A DNA stretch of 38,113 nucleotides, from positions 1 through 38,113 of the forward strand of contig JAUIEF010000029.1 in the NCBI GenBank assembly GCA_030428785.1, given 5' to 3'. Each line of letters starts with the position of its first letter. Position 1 is the first letter of the stretch. The notes below the pieces were generated by a model. The model did no database searches, was not told where the DNA came from, and saw nothing but the letters and a program-made list of their open reading frames with translations. Origin of the DNA: a bacterium. GTDB lineage: Bacteria > Planctomycetota > B15-G4. A program made the position numbers and the translations under genes. Positions 17,379 to 25,809 of this stretch are shown in pieces.

Positions 17379-17452
17379 GCGTGCGCGGCGTCCGCCGGGC
17401 GGCCGCCCTTCACGCGATCCTCACGGGCGGGCCCGCGCGCCGCCCGACGTGA

Positions 17453-17458
17453 TAGGTT
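17453..17458 (+). promoter_or_regulatory. -10-like element TAGGTT with TGA extension, 7 nt before ATG 17466
   Basis: TGATAGGTT (extended -10 form) is followed by CTGCGCC and the ATG of the small lipoprotein gene. This predicts a leaderless transcript for a single gene. Confidence 0.42.
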
Positions 17459-17465
17459 CTGCGCC

Positions 17466-17864
17466 ATGAAGACGCTGACGTGGGTCGTGCTGCTCGTGTC
17501 GTGCGCGGTCGGGTGTCGCGCGCCGCTGCCGCCCGAGGTCGTGGAGGCCGCGACGCTCTGGGTGCCGCCGCTCGTCAAGGTCGTGCGGGAGCCCGACTGG
17601 AGCTTCACGCGCGCCGAGAAGGAGAAGGTGCTGCAGCTCTGCCGCGAGAACAGGATCGACACGCTCTTCGAGTTCATCATCGACGACGAGGGCAAGGTCG
17701 TGCGGTCGCGCCTCCTGCGCACGGACGTCGACGACGTCTACCGCGAGTACCTCGAGGACCACGCGGGCGTCATGGAGTTCCCGCCGGACGACGTCCAGGG
17801 ACGCTACCGCGCGTTCTACTACCCGACGGACTACCGCTTCACGGCGACCTTCGAGTGGCTGTGA
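17466..17864 (+). CDS. Putative lipoprotein (132 aa)
   Basis: ATG 17466 opens a clear lipoprotein signal, MKTLTWVVLLVSCAVGC, with lipobox AVGC at Cys17. The mature part is a single domain with 'FTRAEKEKVLQLCRENRIDTLFEFIIDDEGKVVRSRLLRTD' and an aromatic C-terminus (YRAFYYPTDYRFTATFEWL), which resembles the TonB C-terminal-like arrangement of 'energy transducer/secretin-like' small lipoproteins only loosely. I do not recognise the family. It is convergent with the sulfatase gene. Confidence 0.72.
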   Translation: MKTLTWVVLLVSCAVGCRAPLPPEVVEAATLWVPPLVKVVREPDWSFTRAEKEKVLQLCRENRIDTLFEFIIDDEGKVVRSRLLRTDVDDVYREYLEDHAGVMEFPPDDVQGRYRAFYYPTDYRFTATFEWL

Positions 17865-17876
17865 CCGCGGTGTCGC

Positions 17877-17892
17877 GCGCGGCGCGCCGCGC
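17877..17892. terminator. 16-bp perfect GC palindrome between convergent stops
   Basis: GCGCGGCGCGCCGCGC is its own reverse complement. It sits in the 28-bp gap between the lipoprotein stop and the sulfatase stop. As a cruciform or hairpin it could serve as a bidirectional terminator, but no T-tract follows it. Confidence 0.3.
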
Positions 17893-19287
17893 TCAGCGCA
17901 CGTAGCCGAGCGCGCGGAGGACCTCGAGCTCGTCGTCCGTGGGGGCCGCCGCCTCGATCGCGCCGCCGAGCCGCTCGCGCAGCGCCGCCGCCGCCGCGCG
18001 CACCGTCGCGACCTCGCGCTCGAGCGCCGCGCGCACCGCGTCGGCCTCCTCGCCCGTGCCGAGCAGGTTGCGCTCCTCGCGCGGGTCGGCGGACAGGTCG
18101 TAGAGCTGCCAGCGCGCGTCCGCCTCGCCGACGTGCAGCTTCCACGCGCCGTCGACGAGCGTCTGGTAGCCGCGGTACTGCTCGGCCACGGCGTGCAGCG
18201 GTCGCGGCTCGAACGACCCCGCCGGCAGGAGCGCGCGCCCCTGCACGACGTCGTCGGCGTCGACGCCGCCCAGCGCGAGCAGCGTCGCCGCGAGGTCCAC
18301 GAGCCCGACGGGCGCGTCGACGCGACGCCCGCCCGCGAGCCCGCCCGGCGGCCTCACGAGGAGCGGCACGTGCAGCTCCTCCTCGTAGAGCTCGCGGTGC
18401 GACCAGCTGCCGTGCTCGAGGAACGCCTCGCCGTGGTCGGACGTCACGATCACCCACGCGTCGTCGAGCAGGCCGCGCGCGTCGACCATGTCGAGCAGCC
18501 GCCCGACGCCCGCGTCGACCGAGCGGATGCACCCGTCGTAGAGGCCGACGAGGTACTCGCGGTCCGCCTCGTCGAAGGACTCGCGGCCCTCCCAGAAGAG
18601 GGTGCGCACCGCGCCGAGGTCGCCGTCGGGGGCGTCGAGCCGCGACGCGAGCGCCATGACGCGCGCGCGCAGCTCGCCGGTGTAGCCGGGGTCCGTGAAC
18701 ACGTCGTGCCCGCGGGCCGGGACGTAGGGCGCGTGCACGCCGTACGTGTGCACGAAGAGGAAGGCCGGCGCGTCGTCCGTCGCGTCGAGCCACTCCTCGA
18801 CGCGGTCGAGCTTGCGCGGGAAGCGCTCGTAGCGCGAGTCGAAGGTGTCGAAGCCGCGCGCGAATCCGAAGCGCTCCGCGACCATGCCGCCGTCCGCGAA
18901 GGCGGCCGTGCGGTAGCCGGCGTCGGACAGCCGCTCGGCGAGCGTCGGCAGGTCGGGCGAGAGCGCCGTGTCGCCGCCGTTCCAGACGTCGTGCACGAGC
19001 GGCAGCACGCCGGTGAACAGCGACATGTGCGACGGCGCCGTGCTGTTCGAGTGGGCGCGCGCGCGGGTGAAGACGAAGGACTCCTCCGCGAGCGCGTCGA
19101 GGCGCGGGCTCGTCTCGCGCGGGTAGCCGTAGCAGGAGAGGTGGTCGGCGCGGAGCGTGTCGATGGAGACGAGCACGATGCGGCGCGCGGGGCCGTCGGA
19201 GGGCGCGTCGCGCCCGCAGCCGGCGAGGACGCCGGCGCCGAGGAGGAGGACGAGGAGGTGCGCGGCGTGTCGCGGGCGGGCGGACAT
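17893..19287 (-). CDS. Sulfatase-superfamily lipoprotein with Thr at the nucleophile position (464 aa)
   Basis: ATG 19287 gives a lipobox signal (HLLVLLLGAGVLAGC). The fold is alkaline-phosphatase-like: IVLVSIDTLRADHLSCYGY at the N-terminal metal site (D43) and VIVTSDHGEAFLEHGSWSH at the second metal site. In place of C/S-x-P-x-R the sequence reads T83-A-P-S-H87 (NSTAPSHMSLFTG). Threonine at this position is the nucleophile in phosphoethanolamine- and phosphoglycerol-transferase relatives of this superfamily, so it may be a phosphotransferase or phosphodiesterase rather than a sulfatase (inference). Other members of the TxPSH group are simply annotated as sulfatase. The substrate is unknown. 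Confidence 0.82.
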   Translation of the reverse strand: MSARPRHAAHLLVLLLGAGVLAGCGRDAPSDGPARRIVLVSIDTLRADHLSCYGYPRETSPRLDALAEESFVFTRARAHSNSTAPSHMSLFTGVLPLVHDVWNGGDTALSPDLPTLAERLSDAGYRTAAFADGGMVAERFGFARGFDTFDSRYERFPRKLDRVEEWLDATDDAPAFLFVHTYGVHAPYVPARGHDVFTDPGYTGELRARVMALASRLDAPDGDLGAVRTLFWEGRESFDEADREYLVGLYDGCIRSVDAGVGRLLDMVDARGLLDDAWVIVTSDHGEAFLEHGSWSHRELYEEELHVPLLVRPPGGLAGGRRVDAPVGLVDLAATLLALGGVDADDVVQGRALLPAGSFEPRPLHAVAEQYRGYQTLVDGAWKLHVGEADARWQLYDLSADPREERNLLGTGEEADAVRAALEREVATVRAAAAALRERLGGAIEAAAPTDDELEVLRALGYVR

Positions 19288-19297
19288 GGGGCGCTGG

Positions 19298-19303
19298 ATC
19301 GTA
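19298..19303 (-). promoter_or_regulatory. -10-like element TACGAT, 10 nt before ATG 19287
   Basis: On the minus strand, GGTACGAT is followed by ten bases and then the sulfatase-like ATG. It belongs to the recurrent short-leader promoter pattern. Confidence 0.38.
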
Positions 19304-19375
19304 CCGCGCGTCGTCCGTGCCCGGGAGCGCCCGCGCGGCGGGCCGGGCCGCGCGACGGCGAGCGGCCGGGAGTCG

Positions 19376-20884
19376 CTACGGCGCGACGCCCAGCAGGCCG
19401 TTCGACAACGTGATGCCGTGCAGGGTCGCGGCGTCCTGCACGAGGAGCTGGAGCTGGAAGGAGGTCGCGGGCGGTACGCCGGCGGGCCACGCGACGGTCG
19501 TCTCGTAGGTGCCCTCCGGACTCGCCGAGAGGAGGAATTGGTTCGCGAACGGGAACGCGTGGACCGTGCCGCCGAGCGCCGGGAAGGGCGTCGGCGCGAA
19601 CGAGATCCACGCGAGCAGGAGGGCGCCCGGCGGTGCGTTGCGGAGCGCGACGAGGGTCGGGGCGCCCGCCTGCAGCGTCCCCGCGGCGAAGAGGTCGGGC
19701 GCGCCGGCGCTGCCCGCGGTGCCGCCGCCCAGGTTCGTCCACGGCCCCGGCGACAGATCGAAGAGGTAGGCGGCGCCCGTGGACGTGCCCGCGACGAGCT
19801 GTCCGGGCGCGCCCGCGAGGACCTCCTCGCCCTCGAGGTCCACCTCCCGGCCGAGGAAGCCGTTCGTCGACGGTGTCGGGGCCGCGAGGGTCTGCGTCTC
19901 GACCCACGTCGAGCCGCTCCAGCGGTACACGCGCACGGTCCCGCCGTTGATCGCACCGCCGACGTCGTCGCGGAACGCCCCCACGACGAGCGTGTCTCCG
20001 TCGACGGCCACGTCCGAACCGAAGGAGTCGCCCGCCTGGCCGCCCGCGGGTTCCAGCACCTGGCCCGTCCCCCAGGTGGCGCCGTCGAACCGGAACACGA
20101 CGGCGTCCCCCGACGCGATCCCGCTGGGACCCGCGGCCAGGATGTTGCCGGTCACGACGACGTCGCCGTCGAGGTCGATGTCGCCTCCGAAGTTCGGCAG
20201 CGGGAGCGTCGCGCTCGCCGTCCAGACGCCGCCGATCTCGTCGTACATCTCGATGATCTGGCCCGACATGATCGCGAGGCGGTCGCCGTCGCACGCGACC
20301 GGGCCGCCGGGCGCGAGGGTCTGTCCCGCGACCCAGTCGGCGCCGTTCCAACGGTAGTGGCGGATGACGTCCGCGCCCTCGGCCTCGACGAAGAGCTGGT
20401 CGCCGTCGACCTCGAGGTTCCAGCCGAGCCGCTCCTGCGGCGCCGTCCCCGTGAGGAACGCCTCCTCGACCCAGCCGGCGCCGTCGTGGCGGAAGACCGA
20501 CACGGCGCCCGCGCTGCTCGGGCCGCCGGCGTAGTCGCGGGAGCCGACGGCGATGACGTCGCCGTCGATGTCGACGCTGAACCCGAAGTCGGTCGAGAAG
20601 AGGCCGGAGGGGCCCGGGGCGCTCGACACGAGCGTCGCCTCCTCGACCCACGCGGAGCCGTCGCGGCGGAAGACGGTCGCCGAGCCGAGCGCGCCGGCGA
20701 CACCGTCGTCGCCCGGCGCCGTGACCACGATGACGTCGCCGTCGCGGGCGACGCTCCTGCCGAAGAGGTCGGACGGGGCTCCGTCGGCGTCCAGCAGCTC
20801 CGTCGCCGACGGGTTCCCGGCCCAGGCCGTCGCCGTGAAGGCGAGGACGAGGATCCCGACCCGCCATGTGCTCGTATCGTGCAT
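19376..20884 (-). CDS. Secreted FG-GAP-like beta-propeller with shared C-terminal module (502 aa)
   Basis: ATG 20884 follows GAAGGAG and gives a signal peptide (WRVGILVLAFTATAWA|GN). About seven repeats of ~55 residues follow, each containing DLFGRSVARDGDVIVVTAP or FGFSVDIDGDVIAVGS-type strands with D-x-D-G-D turns (FG-GAP/integrin-alpha-like), and 'V-F-R-x-D/N-G-x-x-W-V-E-E-A-T-L' strands. From ~385 on, NLGGGTAGSAGAPDL...LLAWISFAPTPFPALGGTVHAFPF...VQDAATLHGITLSNGLL is the module also at the end of the gene at 2-1027. Export and surface attachment or adhesion are inferred. Confidence 0.85.
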   Translation of the reverse strand: MHDTSTWRVGILVLAFTATAWAGNPSATELLDADGAPSDLFGRSVARDGDVIVVTAPGDDGVAGALGSATVFRRDGSAWVEEATLVSSAPGPSGLFSTDFGFSVDIDGDVIAVGSRDYAGGPSSAGAVSVFRHDGAGWVEEAFLTGTAPQERLGWNLEVDGDQLFVEAEGADVIRHYRWNGADWVAGQTLAPGGPVACDGDRLAIMSGQIIEMYDEIGGVWTASATLPLPNFGGDIDLDGDVVVTGNILAAGPSGIASGDAVVFRFDGATWGTGQVLEPAGGQAGDSFGSDVAVDGDTLVVGAFRDDVGGAINGGTVRVYRWSGSTWVETQTLAAPTPSTNGFLGREVDLEGEEVLAGAPGQLVAGTSTGAAYLFDLSPGPWTNLGGGTAGSAGAPDLFAAGTLQAGAPTLVALRNAPPGALLLAWISFAPTPFPALGGTVHAFPFANQFLLSASPEGTYETTVAWPAGVPPATSFQLQLLVQDAATLHGITLSNGLLGVAP

Positions 20885-20984
20885 GTCCCGGCTCCTTCTC
20901 CCGTGGGTAGGTCCCGACGACCCCAAGGTTGCACGGATCTCGCCGTCCGGGAAGCCCGTCGGGACAGCGCGTCCGGCCATCCGC

Positions 20985-20990
20985 TACGCT
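20985..20990 (+). promoter_or_regulatory. -10-like element TACGCT upstream of the exported-protein gene
   Basis: CCGCTACGCT lies 27 nt before ATG 21018, which has its own GGAGAGAGG Shine-Dalgarno. The 133-bp divergent region also carries the upstream signals of the propeller gene on the other strand. Confidence 0.33.
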
Positions 20991-21017
20991 CCGGGCGTCC
21001 CGGAGAGAGGTGCACCC

Positions 21018-21977
21018 ATGTCCCGTACGACCCGTCCCGCGTCCCGCCCGACCCTGATCGCCGCACTCGCGCTGCTCGCCGTCGCGCTGCTGCCCGCCGT
21101 CGCGACCGCCGAGGTGTCCGATTCGACCTGGGTCATGCAGGGCAAGGCGCTGCTCAAGGTCAAGGGCACCGGCGACATCCCGTCGTTCAAGGTGAAGATC
21201 GCCGGCCCCGCGCTCGCGCGCTTCCTTCCGGGCGGGACGTTCGAGCTCGAGGACGCGGCGGAGTTCGTCATCGCCGGCGACTGGAGCGAGGTCGGCGACC
21301 TCGACATCGGCGTGGAGTCCGGCGACATCCTCGCGTTCCTGGGTGACAACCTCTTCGACCTGCCGCTCGGCCTCGTCGTCGACCAGCTCAGCAGCTCCGT
21401 GAAGCTCACCGAGAAGAAGAACGGTACGAGCGTGCTCGTGTACAAGCTCGGCTTCCGCATCTTCTTCACCGTCGACGGCGACGATGTCGAGCTCTTCTAC
21501 AAGCTCACGGTCAAGGGCACGAACGACCTCACGGGCGCGTCGTCGGCCGGCGACACGTGGGACGTCGACGGCAAGGAGCGCTTCAAGACCAAGGGCCCCA
21601 AGGTGACGGCCGACGCGCCGCTCGAGCTCGTGCTCGGTCCGGACGGCGGGCTGCCCGACAACCGCTTCAGCCTGCGCGTCGCGTCCGGGCCGGAGATGTT
21701 CGGCGGCTGGTACTCGCGCGTCGGCGGCAGGATCGCGCTGCTGCCGGACCGCGCGGCGCTCGAGGCCTACGTCGAGGCGTTCATCGCGCCGTCGGTCGAC
21801 GCGCAGTTCCCGGGCGGCACGGTCACGCTCGAGGTCTTCAAGCAGGTCTGGAAGGCCGTGGAGAAGAAGAACGGCACCCTCGTGCTCAAGGGTCGCACGG
21901 TGTTCTTCGGCGAGCTCGACCGCGGCCCGCAGTCGGGCTCGTTCAAGAGCACGTACAAGGTGGCGGCGAAGGGGTGA
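21018..21977 (+). CDS. Exported protein of unknown function with repeated EKKNGT segment (319 aa)
   Basis: ATG 21018, signal peptide TLIAALALLAVALLPAVATA|EV. The mature protein is beta-rich: SDSTWVMQGKALLKVKG, then FFTVDGDDVELFYKLTVKG and LELVLGPDGGLPDNRFSLRV. Two internal segments match each other: VKLTEKKNGTSVLVYKLGF (about 136-155) and WKAVEKKNGTLVLKGRTVFF (about 280-300), suggesting a duplicated lipocalin-like or beta-sandwich unit. No known function. Its 3' end is 82 bp before the next gene. Confidence 0.65.
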   Translation: MSRTTRPASRPTLIAALALLAVALLPAVATAEVSDSTWVMQGKALLKVKGTGDIPSFKVKIAGPALARFLPGGTFELEDAAEFVIAGDWSEVGDLDIGVESGDILAFLGDNLFDLPLGLVVDQLSSSVKLTEKKNGTSVLVYKLGFRIFFTVDGDDVELFYKLTVKGTNDLTGASSAGDTWDVDGKERFKTKGPKVTADAPLELVLGPDGGLPDNRFSLRVASGPEMFGGWYSRVGGRIALLPDRAALEAYVEAFIAPSVDAQFPGGTVTLEVFKQVWKAVEKKNGTLVLKGRTVFFGELDRGPQSGSFKSTYKVAAKG

Positions 21978-22059
21978 GCGAGGCGGCGCGCGTGAGCTCG
22001 TCGACCCACGTGCGCTCGTCGACCCGGCGGCGGCGCGACGGCACGGAGCACCCGCCGGC

Positions 22060-22758
<699 letters not shown>

Positions 22759-22948
22759 GTCGGGCGGGCCGGTCCCGCTGCGGCGGTCACCGGTGAGTCC
22801 ATGAGGCGCCGTTCGGCCGGCGGAACTTCGCGCGCGACCGCTCGCCCGCTCGACCGCCGTGTTGCGCCCGCGGTCCCCGTCCGTCAGGCCGGATCCCCGC
22901 CGACTTAGGCGGACCTGCAGAAGCGCATATCGCCGGAGGCCCCGCGCC

Positions 22949-24022
22949 ATGTCCCAGCCGTCCCGTTCCGGATCGCCCGCTCCCCGTCCCCGACTCCTCG
23001 ACCGGCTCCGGCAGGAGATCCGCCTGCGGGGGTACAGCCCGCGGACCGCCGAGGTCTACGAGCGGTGGGTCCGGCGCTACCTGCGCTTCCACGGCATGCG
23101 GCCGCCGCGGGAGATGGGGGCCGACGAGGTCGCGGCCTTCCTCTCGCACCTCGCCACGGAGGGCAAGGTCGCGGCGACCACGCAGAACCAGGCGCTCGCG
23201 GCGCTCCTGTTCCTGTACGGGAAGGTGTTGCGCATGGACCTGCCGTGGATCGAGGAGGTCGTGCGGGCCAAGGAGTCGCGGCGGTTGCCCGTCGTGCTCA
23301 CGCCGGACGAGGTCACGCGGGTGCTGGCTCACGTGGAGGGCACGGCCGGGCTCGTCGCGGCGCTGCTCTACGGCGCCGGGCTGCGGCTGCTCGAGGCGCT
23401 CACCCTGCGGCTCAAGGACGTGGACTTCGGCGGGCACCAGCTCCTCGTGCGGCGCGGCAAGGGCGGGCGCGATCGCCGCGCGCTGCTCCCCGGTGCGCTC
23501 GCGCCGCGGCTCGTCGCGCACCTCGAGGGCGTCCGGGAGCAGCACGCGAAGGACCTCGCCGAGGACGCCGGCTGGGTCGCGCTCCCCGCCGCCTTCGCCC
23601 GCAAGTCCCCACAGGCCGGCCGCGACCTCGCCTGGCAGTGGGTCTTCCCCGCGACCCGTCGCTACACGGACCGCGAGACGGGCCGGCGCCATCGCCATCA
23701 CCTCCACGAGACGGTCGTCCAGAAGGCCGTCCGCGCGGCGACGCGCCTCTCCGGTGTCCCCAAGCGCGTCACCTGCCACACGTTCCGCCACAGCTTCGCG
23801 ACGCACCTGCTCCAGTCGGGCACGGACATCCGCACCATCCAGACCCTCCTGGGCCACAAGTCCGTCGCCACGACGATGATCTACACGCACGTCGTGAACC
23901 GGGGCCCCATGGGTGTCGTGAGCCCGCTCGACCGCCTCGGCGCCGATCCGAGCACCAACCCACCCCCTCCGCCCGCCAGCGTGCCGAGACCCGCCGAACC
24001 GAACCACCCCGACGAGGATTAG
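22949..24022 (+). CDS. intI: Integron integrase IntI (357 aa)
   Basis: Site-specific tyrosine recombinase that joins attC to attI and attC to attC. The N-terminal SAM-like DNA-binding domain (LLDRLRQEIRLRGYSPRTAEVYERWVRRYLRFH) is followed by the catalytic domain with R146, K171, H277-x-x-R280, H303 and Y312 all present. The insert specific to IntI is visible at ~200-235 (AKDLAEDAGWVALPAAFARKSPQAGRDLAWQWVFP), followed by TFRHSFATHLLQSGTDIRTIQTLLGHKSVATTMIYTHV and VVSPLD. ATG 22949 has GGAGG upstream and gives the usual length; the frame begins earlier at 22859 but adds a non-homologous stretch. The proline-rich tail after 'SPLD' is not typical. GC content matches the host. Confidence 0.95.
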   Translation: MSQPSRSGSPAPRPRLLDRLRQEIRLRGYSPRTAEVYERWVRRYLRFHGMRPPREMGADEVAAFLSHLATEGKVAATTQNQALAALLFLYGKVLRMDLPWIEEVVRAKESRRLPVVLTPDEVTRVLAHVEGTAGLVAALLYGAGLRLLEALTLRLKDVDFGGHQLLVRRGKGGRDRRALLPGALAPRLVAHLEGVREQHAKDLAEDAGWVALPAAFARKSPQAGRDLAWQWVFPATRRYTDRETGRRHRHHLHETVVQKAVRAATRLSGVPKRVTCHTFRHSFATHLLQSGTDIRTIQTLLGHKSVATTMIYTHVVNRGPMGVVSPLDRLGADPSTNPPPPPASVPRPAEPNHPDED

Positions 24023-24048
24023 ACGGGTCCGCGTCCGCCGTTTACGCT
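24020..24048 (+). promoter_or_regulatory. Candidate cassette promoter Pc (TAGACG-N17-TACGCT)
   Basis: TAGACG at 24020-24025 matches TTGACA in four positions, and TACGCT lies at 24043-24048 with 17 bp between. It overlaps the intI stop codon and points into the cassette array. In co-oriented integrons a Pc at this place would drive the first cassettes. Confidence 0.5.
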
Positions 24049-24079
24049 GCACGACGCACATCGGGGTGGAGGACCGTCC

Positions 24080-24184
24080 ATGACCGTCAGGACCGACGAG
24101 AACCGCGCGCTGCGAACGCGGTGCACGCCGGATGCACGGGTGGTGGTGTGCGGGGTTTTCTCACCGCAGTTCAATTGTTGTTAG
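24080..24184 (+). CDS. Short 34-aa ORF between intI and the attI point
   Basis: ATG 24080 follows GGTGGAGGA (Shine-Dalgarno-like) and runs 34 codons (MTVRTDENRALRTRC... to PQFNCC), ending with TAG inside the attI-like GTTAGCC. It may be a translated leader that passes ribosomes to the first cassette, or the remnant 5' end of a displaced gene. No homology is recognised. Confidence 0.35.
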   Translation: MTVRTDENRALRTRCTPDARVVVCGVFSPQFNCC

Positions 24185-24186
24185 CC
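24120..24186 (+). other. Putative attI recombination site
   Basis: The point of first cassette insertion is the G^TTAGCC at 24180-24186, a close match to GTTRRRY (sixth base C instead of a purine). It lies about 160 bp after the intI stop. The upstream limit is arbitrary; integrase-binding repeats in the region are not obvious to me. Confidence 0.5.
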
Positions 24187-24202
24187 ATTCGGAGGCATGC
24201 AC

Positions 24203-24520
24203 ATGCGCTACCTGGCAGCATTCATCGTGGCCTTCGCCGTGCTCGGATGCCAAGTTCCGAGCCAGCGAGTGCAGGCGTTTCCTACGCTGAAGCTCAGTGT
24301 CTATGCCAGTCCCGAAGCGGACACGGAGTTCTCTGACGTCTTCGTAGACGGCCAGTATGTTGGCAACGGAGAGTTGCTCTACATTCCGCTGGCACTCGGC
24401 CGCCACACCATCAAGGTTGAGCTACTCGGCTACGAACCATTTGAGACAGAGATCTACCTTCTAGAACAGGCGCGGGAGCAGACGCTGCACGTCCGGCTCG
24501 TTCAAGCAGGAGATGGCTAA
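24203..24520 (+). CDS. Cassette 1: PEGA-like lipoprotein (105 aa)
   Basis: ATG 24203 has GGAGG 7 nt upstream; ATG 24197 lies only 1 nt from the same site, so the shorter start is preferred. RYLAAFIVAFAVLGC is a lipoprotein signal. The mature part carries LKLSVYASPEADTEFSDVFVDGQYVGNGELLYIPLALGRHTIKVELLGYEPFE, a PEGA-like unit (G-x-x-x-V-x-V-D-G-x-x-V-G ... L-x-x-G-x-H-x-I-x-V/A-x-G-Y), thought to act at the cell surface. The TAA stop lies inside the attC R'' sequence GGCTAAC. Base composition is markedly less GC-rich than host genes, supporting acquisition. Confidence 0.82.
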   Translation: MRYLAAFIVAFAVLGCQVPSQRVQAFPTLKLSVYASPEADTEFSDVFVDGQYVGNGELLYIPLALGRHTIKVELLGYEPFETEIYLLEQAREQTLHVRLVQAGDG

Positions 24521-24578
24521 CTGGCGCTAGCAGCGGACGGCGCTGCGCGCCGACCGCTGAACCGCAGATACGTTAGAT
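24515..24578 (+). other. attC site 1 (cassette 1/2)
   Basis: R'' GGCTAAC (24515-24521) and R' GTTAGAT (24572-24578, a perfect GTTRRRY) flank a hairpin: CAGCGGACGGCGC (24531-24543), loop TGC, GCGCCGACCGCTG (24547-24559), with one A-A mismatch. Length of 64 bp is typical. This is the best attC in the array. Confidence 0.85.
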
Positions 24579-24618
24579 CCCATGCAGCCTTGAACGGCAG
24601 CGCGGGTCGTCGCCGGTA

Positions 24619-24651
24619 CGCTCCAAGGAATCAGCAAACCCCTTGGGAGCG
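24619..24651 (+). promoter_or_regulatory. Hairpin before the IS110 transposase start
   Basis: CGCTCCAAGG (24619-24628) pairs with CCTTGGGAGCG (24641-24651), with one bulged G, leaving an 12-nt loop. It sits between a -10-like TACGCT (24617-24622, partly in the stem) and ATG 24657, and includes the GGGAGCG region that serves as the ribosome site. It could dampen transposase translation, or be part of the IS non-coding RNA region. IS110 elements are known to express a bridge RNA from their non-coding end. Confidence 0.4.
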
Positions 24652-24656
24652 ACCCG

Positions 24657-25748
24657 ATGGCCACGACCCGCAAGACAAAGGATACGACACGGCAGGCGAC
24701 GCTGTACCTGGCTCTCGAGCTGGGCAACGGGAGCTGGAAGCTCGGCTTCAGCACGGGGCTGGGGCAGAAGGCGCGCGAGCGCAATGTGAACGCCCGCCAC
24801 GGCGACGGCGTGCTCACGGAGATCGAGGCGGCGAAGCAGCGCTTCAAGCTGCCGGTCAACGCGCGTGTGATGAGCTGCTACGAGGCGGGTCGCGACGGCT
24901 TCTGGCTGCACCGCTTCCTCGAGTCGCACGGTGTCGAGAGCCTCGTGGTCGACAGTGCGAGCATCGAGGTGAACCGCCGCGCGCGTCGTGCGAAGACGGA
25001 CCGGCTGGACGTGCACAAGCTCGTGAACCAGCTCATCCGGTACGACGCCGGAGAGCGGAAGACCTGGGGCGTCGTGCAGGCGCCGACGCCTGAGCAGGAG
25101 GACAGCCGGCAGCTGCACCGCGAGCTGCAGACGGCGAAGCGCGATCGCGCGAGAGTCACGAACCGCATCAAGGGCCTGCTCAGCAACCAGGGTGACGGCT
25201 CGCGTGTCGGCCCGGCGCTCCGCGCACGGCTCGCGCGCGAGTGGCAGAAGGTCGAGCTCTACACCGCACAGATCGCCGAGCTCGAGGGACTGCGGAAGGA
25301 GCGTGTGGAGGCGGCCGCGGACGACGGCTCGCGCAAAGTGAAGCAGCTCTTCGAGCTGAAGGGCATCGGGCTCAACAGCGACTGGCTCTGCGTCATGGAG
25401 TTCTTCGGGTGGCGTCGCTTCCGCAATCGCCGCGAGCTCGCGAGGCTGGCGGGGCTGACACCGACACCGCACTAGAGCGGCACGATCCAGTGGGAGCGCG
25501 GGATCACGAAGGCCGGCAACTGGCACGTGCGCTCGATGGCGATCGAGAAAGCGTGGGGCTAGCTGCACTTCCAGCCGGGGAGTCCGCTGTCGAAGTGGTA
25601 TCAGCGACGCTTCGGCGGAGGCGGGAGCCGGATGCGATGCGTCGGGATCGTCGCGCTGGCGCGGAAGCTGCTCATCGAGCTGTGGCGCTACCTCGAGACG
25701 GGCGCGCTTCCGGAGGGCGCGGTGCTGAAGCCGCAGCTCAAGTACTGA
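24657..25748 (+). pseudogene. IS110-family transposase, interrupted by two in-frame TAG codons
   Basis: The protein begins TLYLALELGNGSWKLGFSTG and has SCYEAGRDGFWLHRFL, then VVDSASIEVNRRARRAKTDRLD, the DEDD-type N-terminal domain of IS110 transposases, and the C-terminal RELARLAGLTPTPH. TAG at 25473-25475 stops it at 272 aa. Reading on in frame gives SGTIQWERGITKAGNWHVR, KAWG, a second TAG (25560-25562), then LHFQPGSPLSKWYQRRFGGG and WRYLETGALPEGAVLKPQLKY before TGA 25748. The frame is otherwise complete. TAG is an ordinary stop for other genes here, so decoding as sense is unlikely and the element is inactive. Confidence 0.9.
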
Positions 25749-25809
25749 CCGCCTGACGGACTCAGCGAACGCACTGGGAGTGATCTGCAACGAGTGACCC
25801 GAGGGACAA

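Larger units (their letters stand above)
24601..25806 (+). mobile_element. IS110-family insertion in cassette 2 (ends approximate)
   Basis: The element carries the broken transposase. The ends are not defined, as IS110 elements lack long terminal repeats; weak subterminal inverted similarity is CGGGTC-GTCG (near 24603) and, on the other strand, CGGGTC-ACTCG (near 25795). It lies between attC1 and attC2. A subgroup of this family (IS1111-attC) is known to insert into attC sites of integrons. Confidence 0.5.

Noticed and set aside
25473..25562. Possible sense decoding of TAG in the IS110 transposase
   Set aside because: TAG ends other genes in the window (intI at 24022, 26650, 32256, 36736), so it is a normal stop here. 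Two ambers in one mobile-element gene are better explained by decay.
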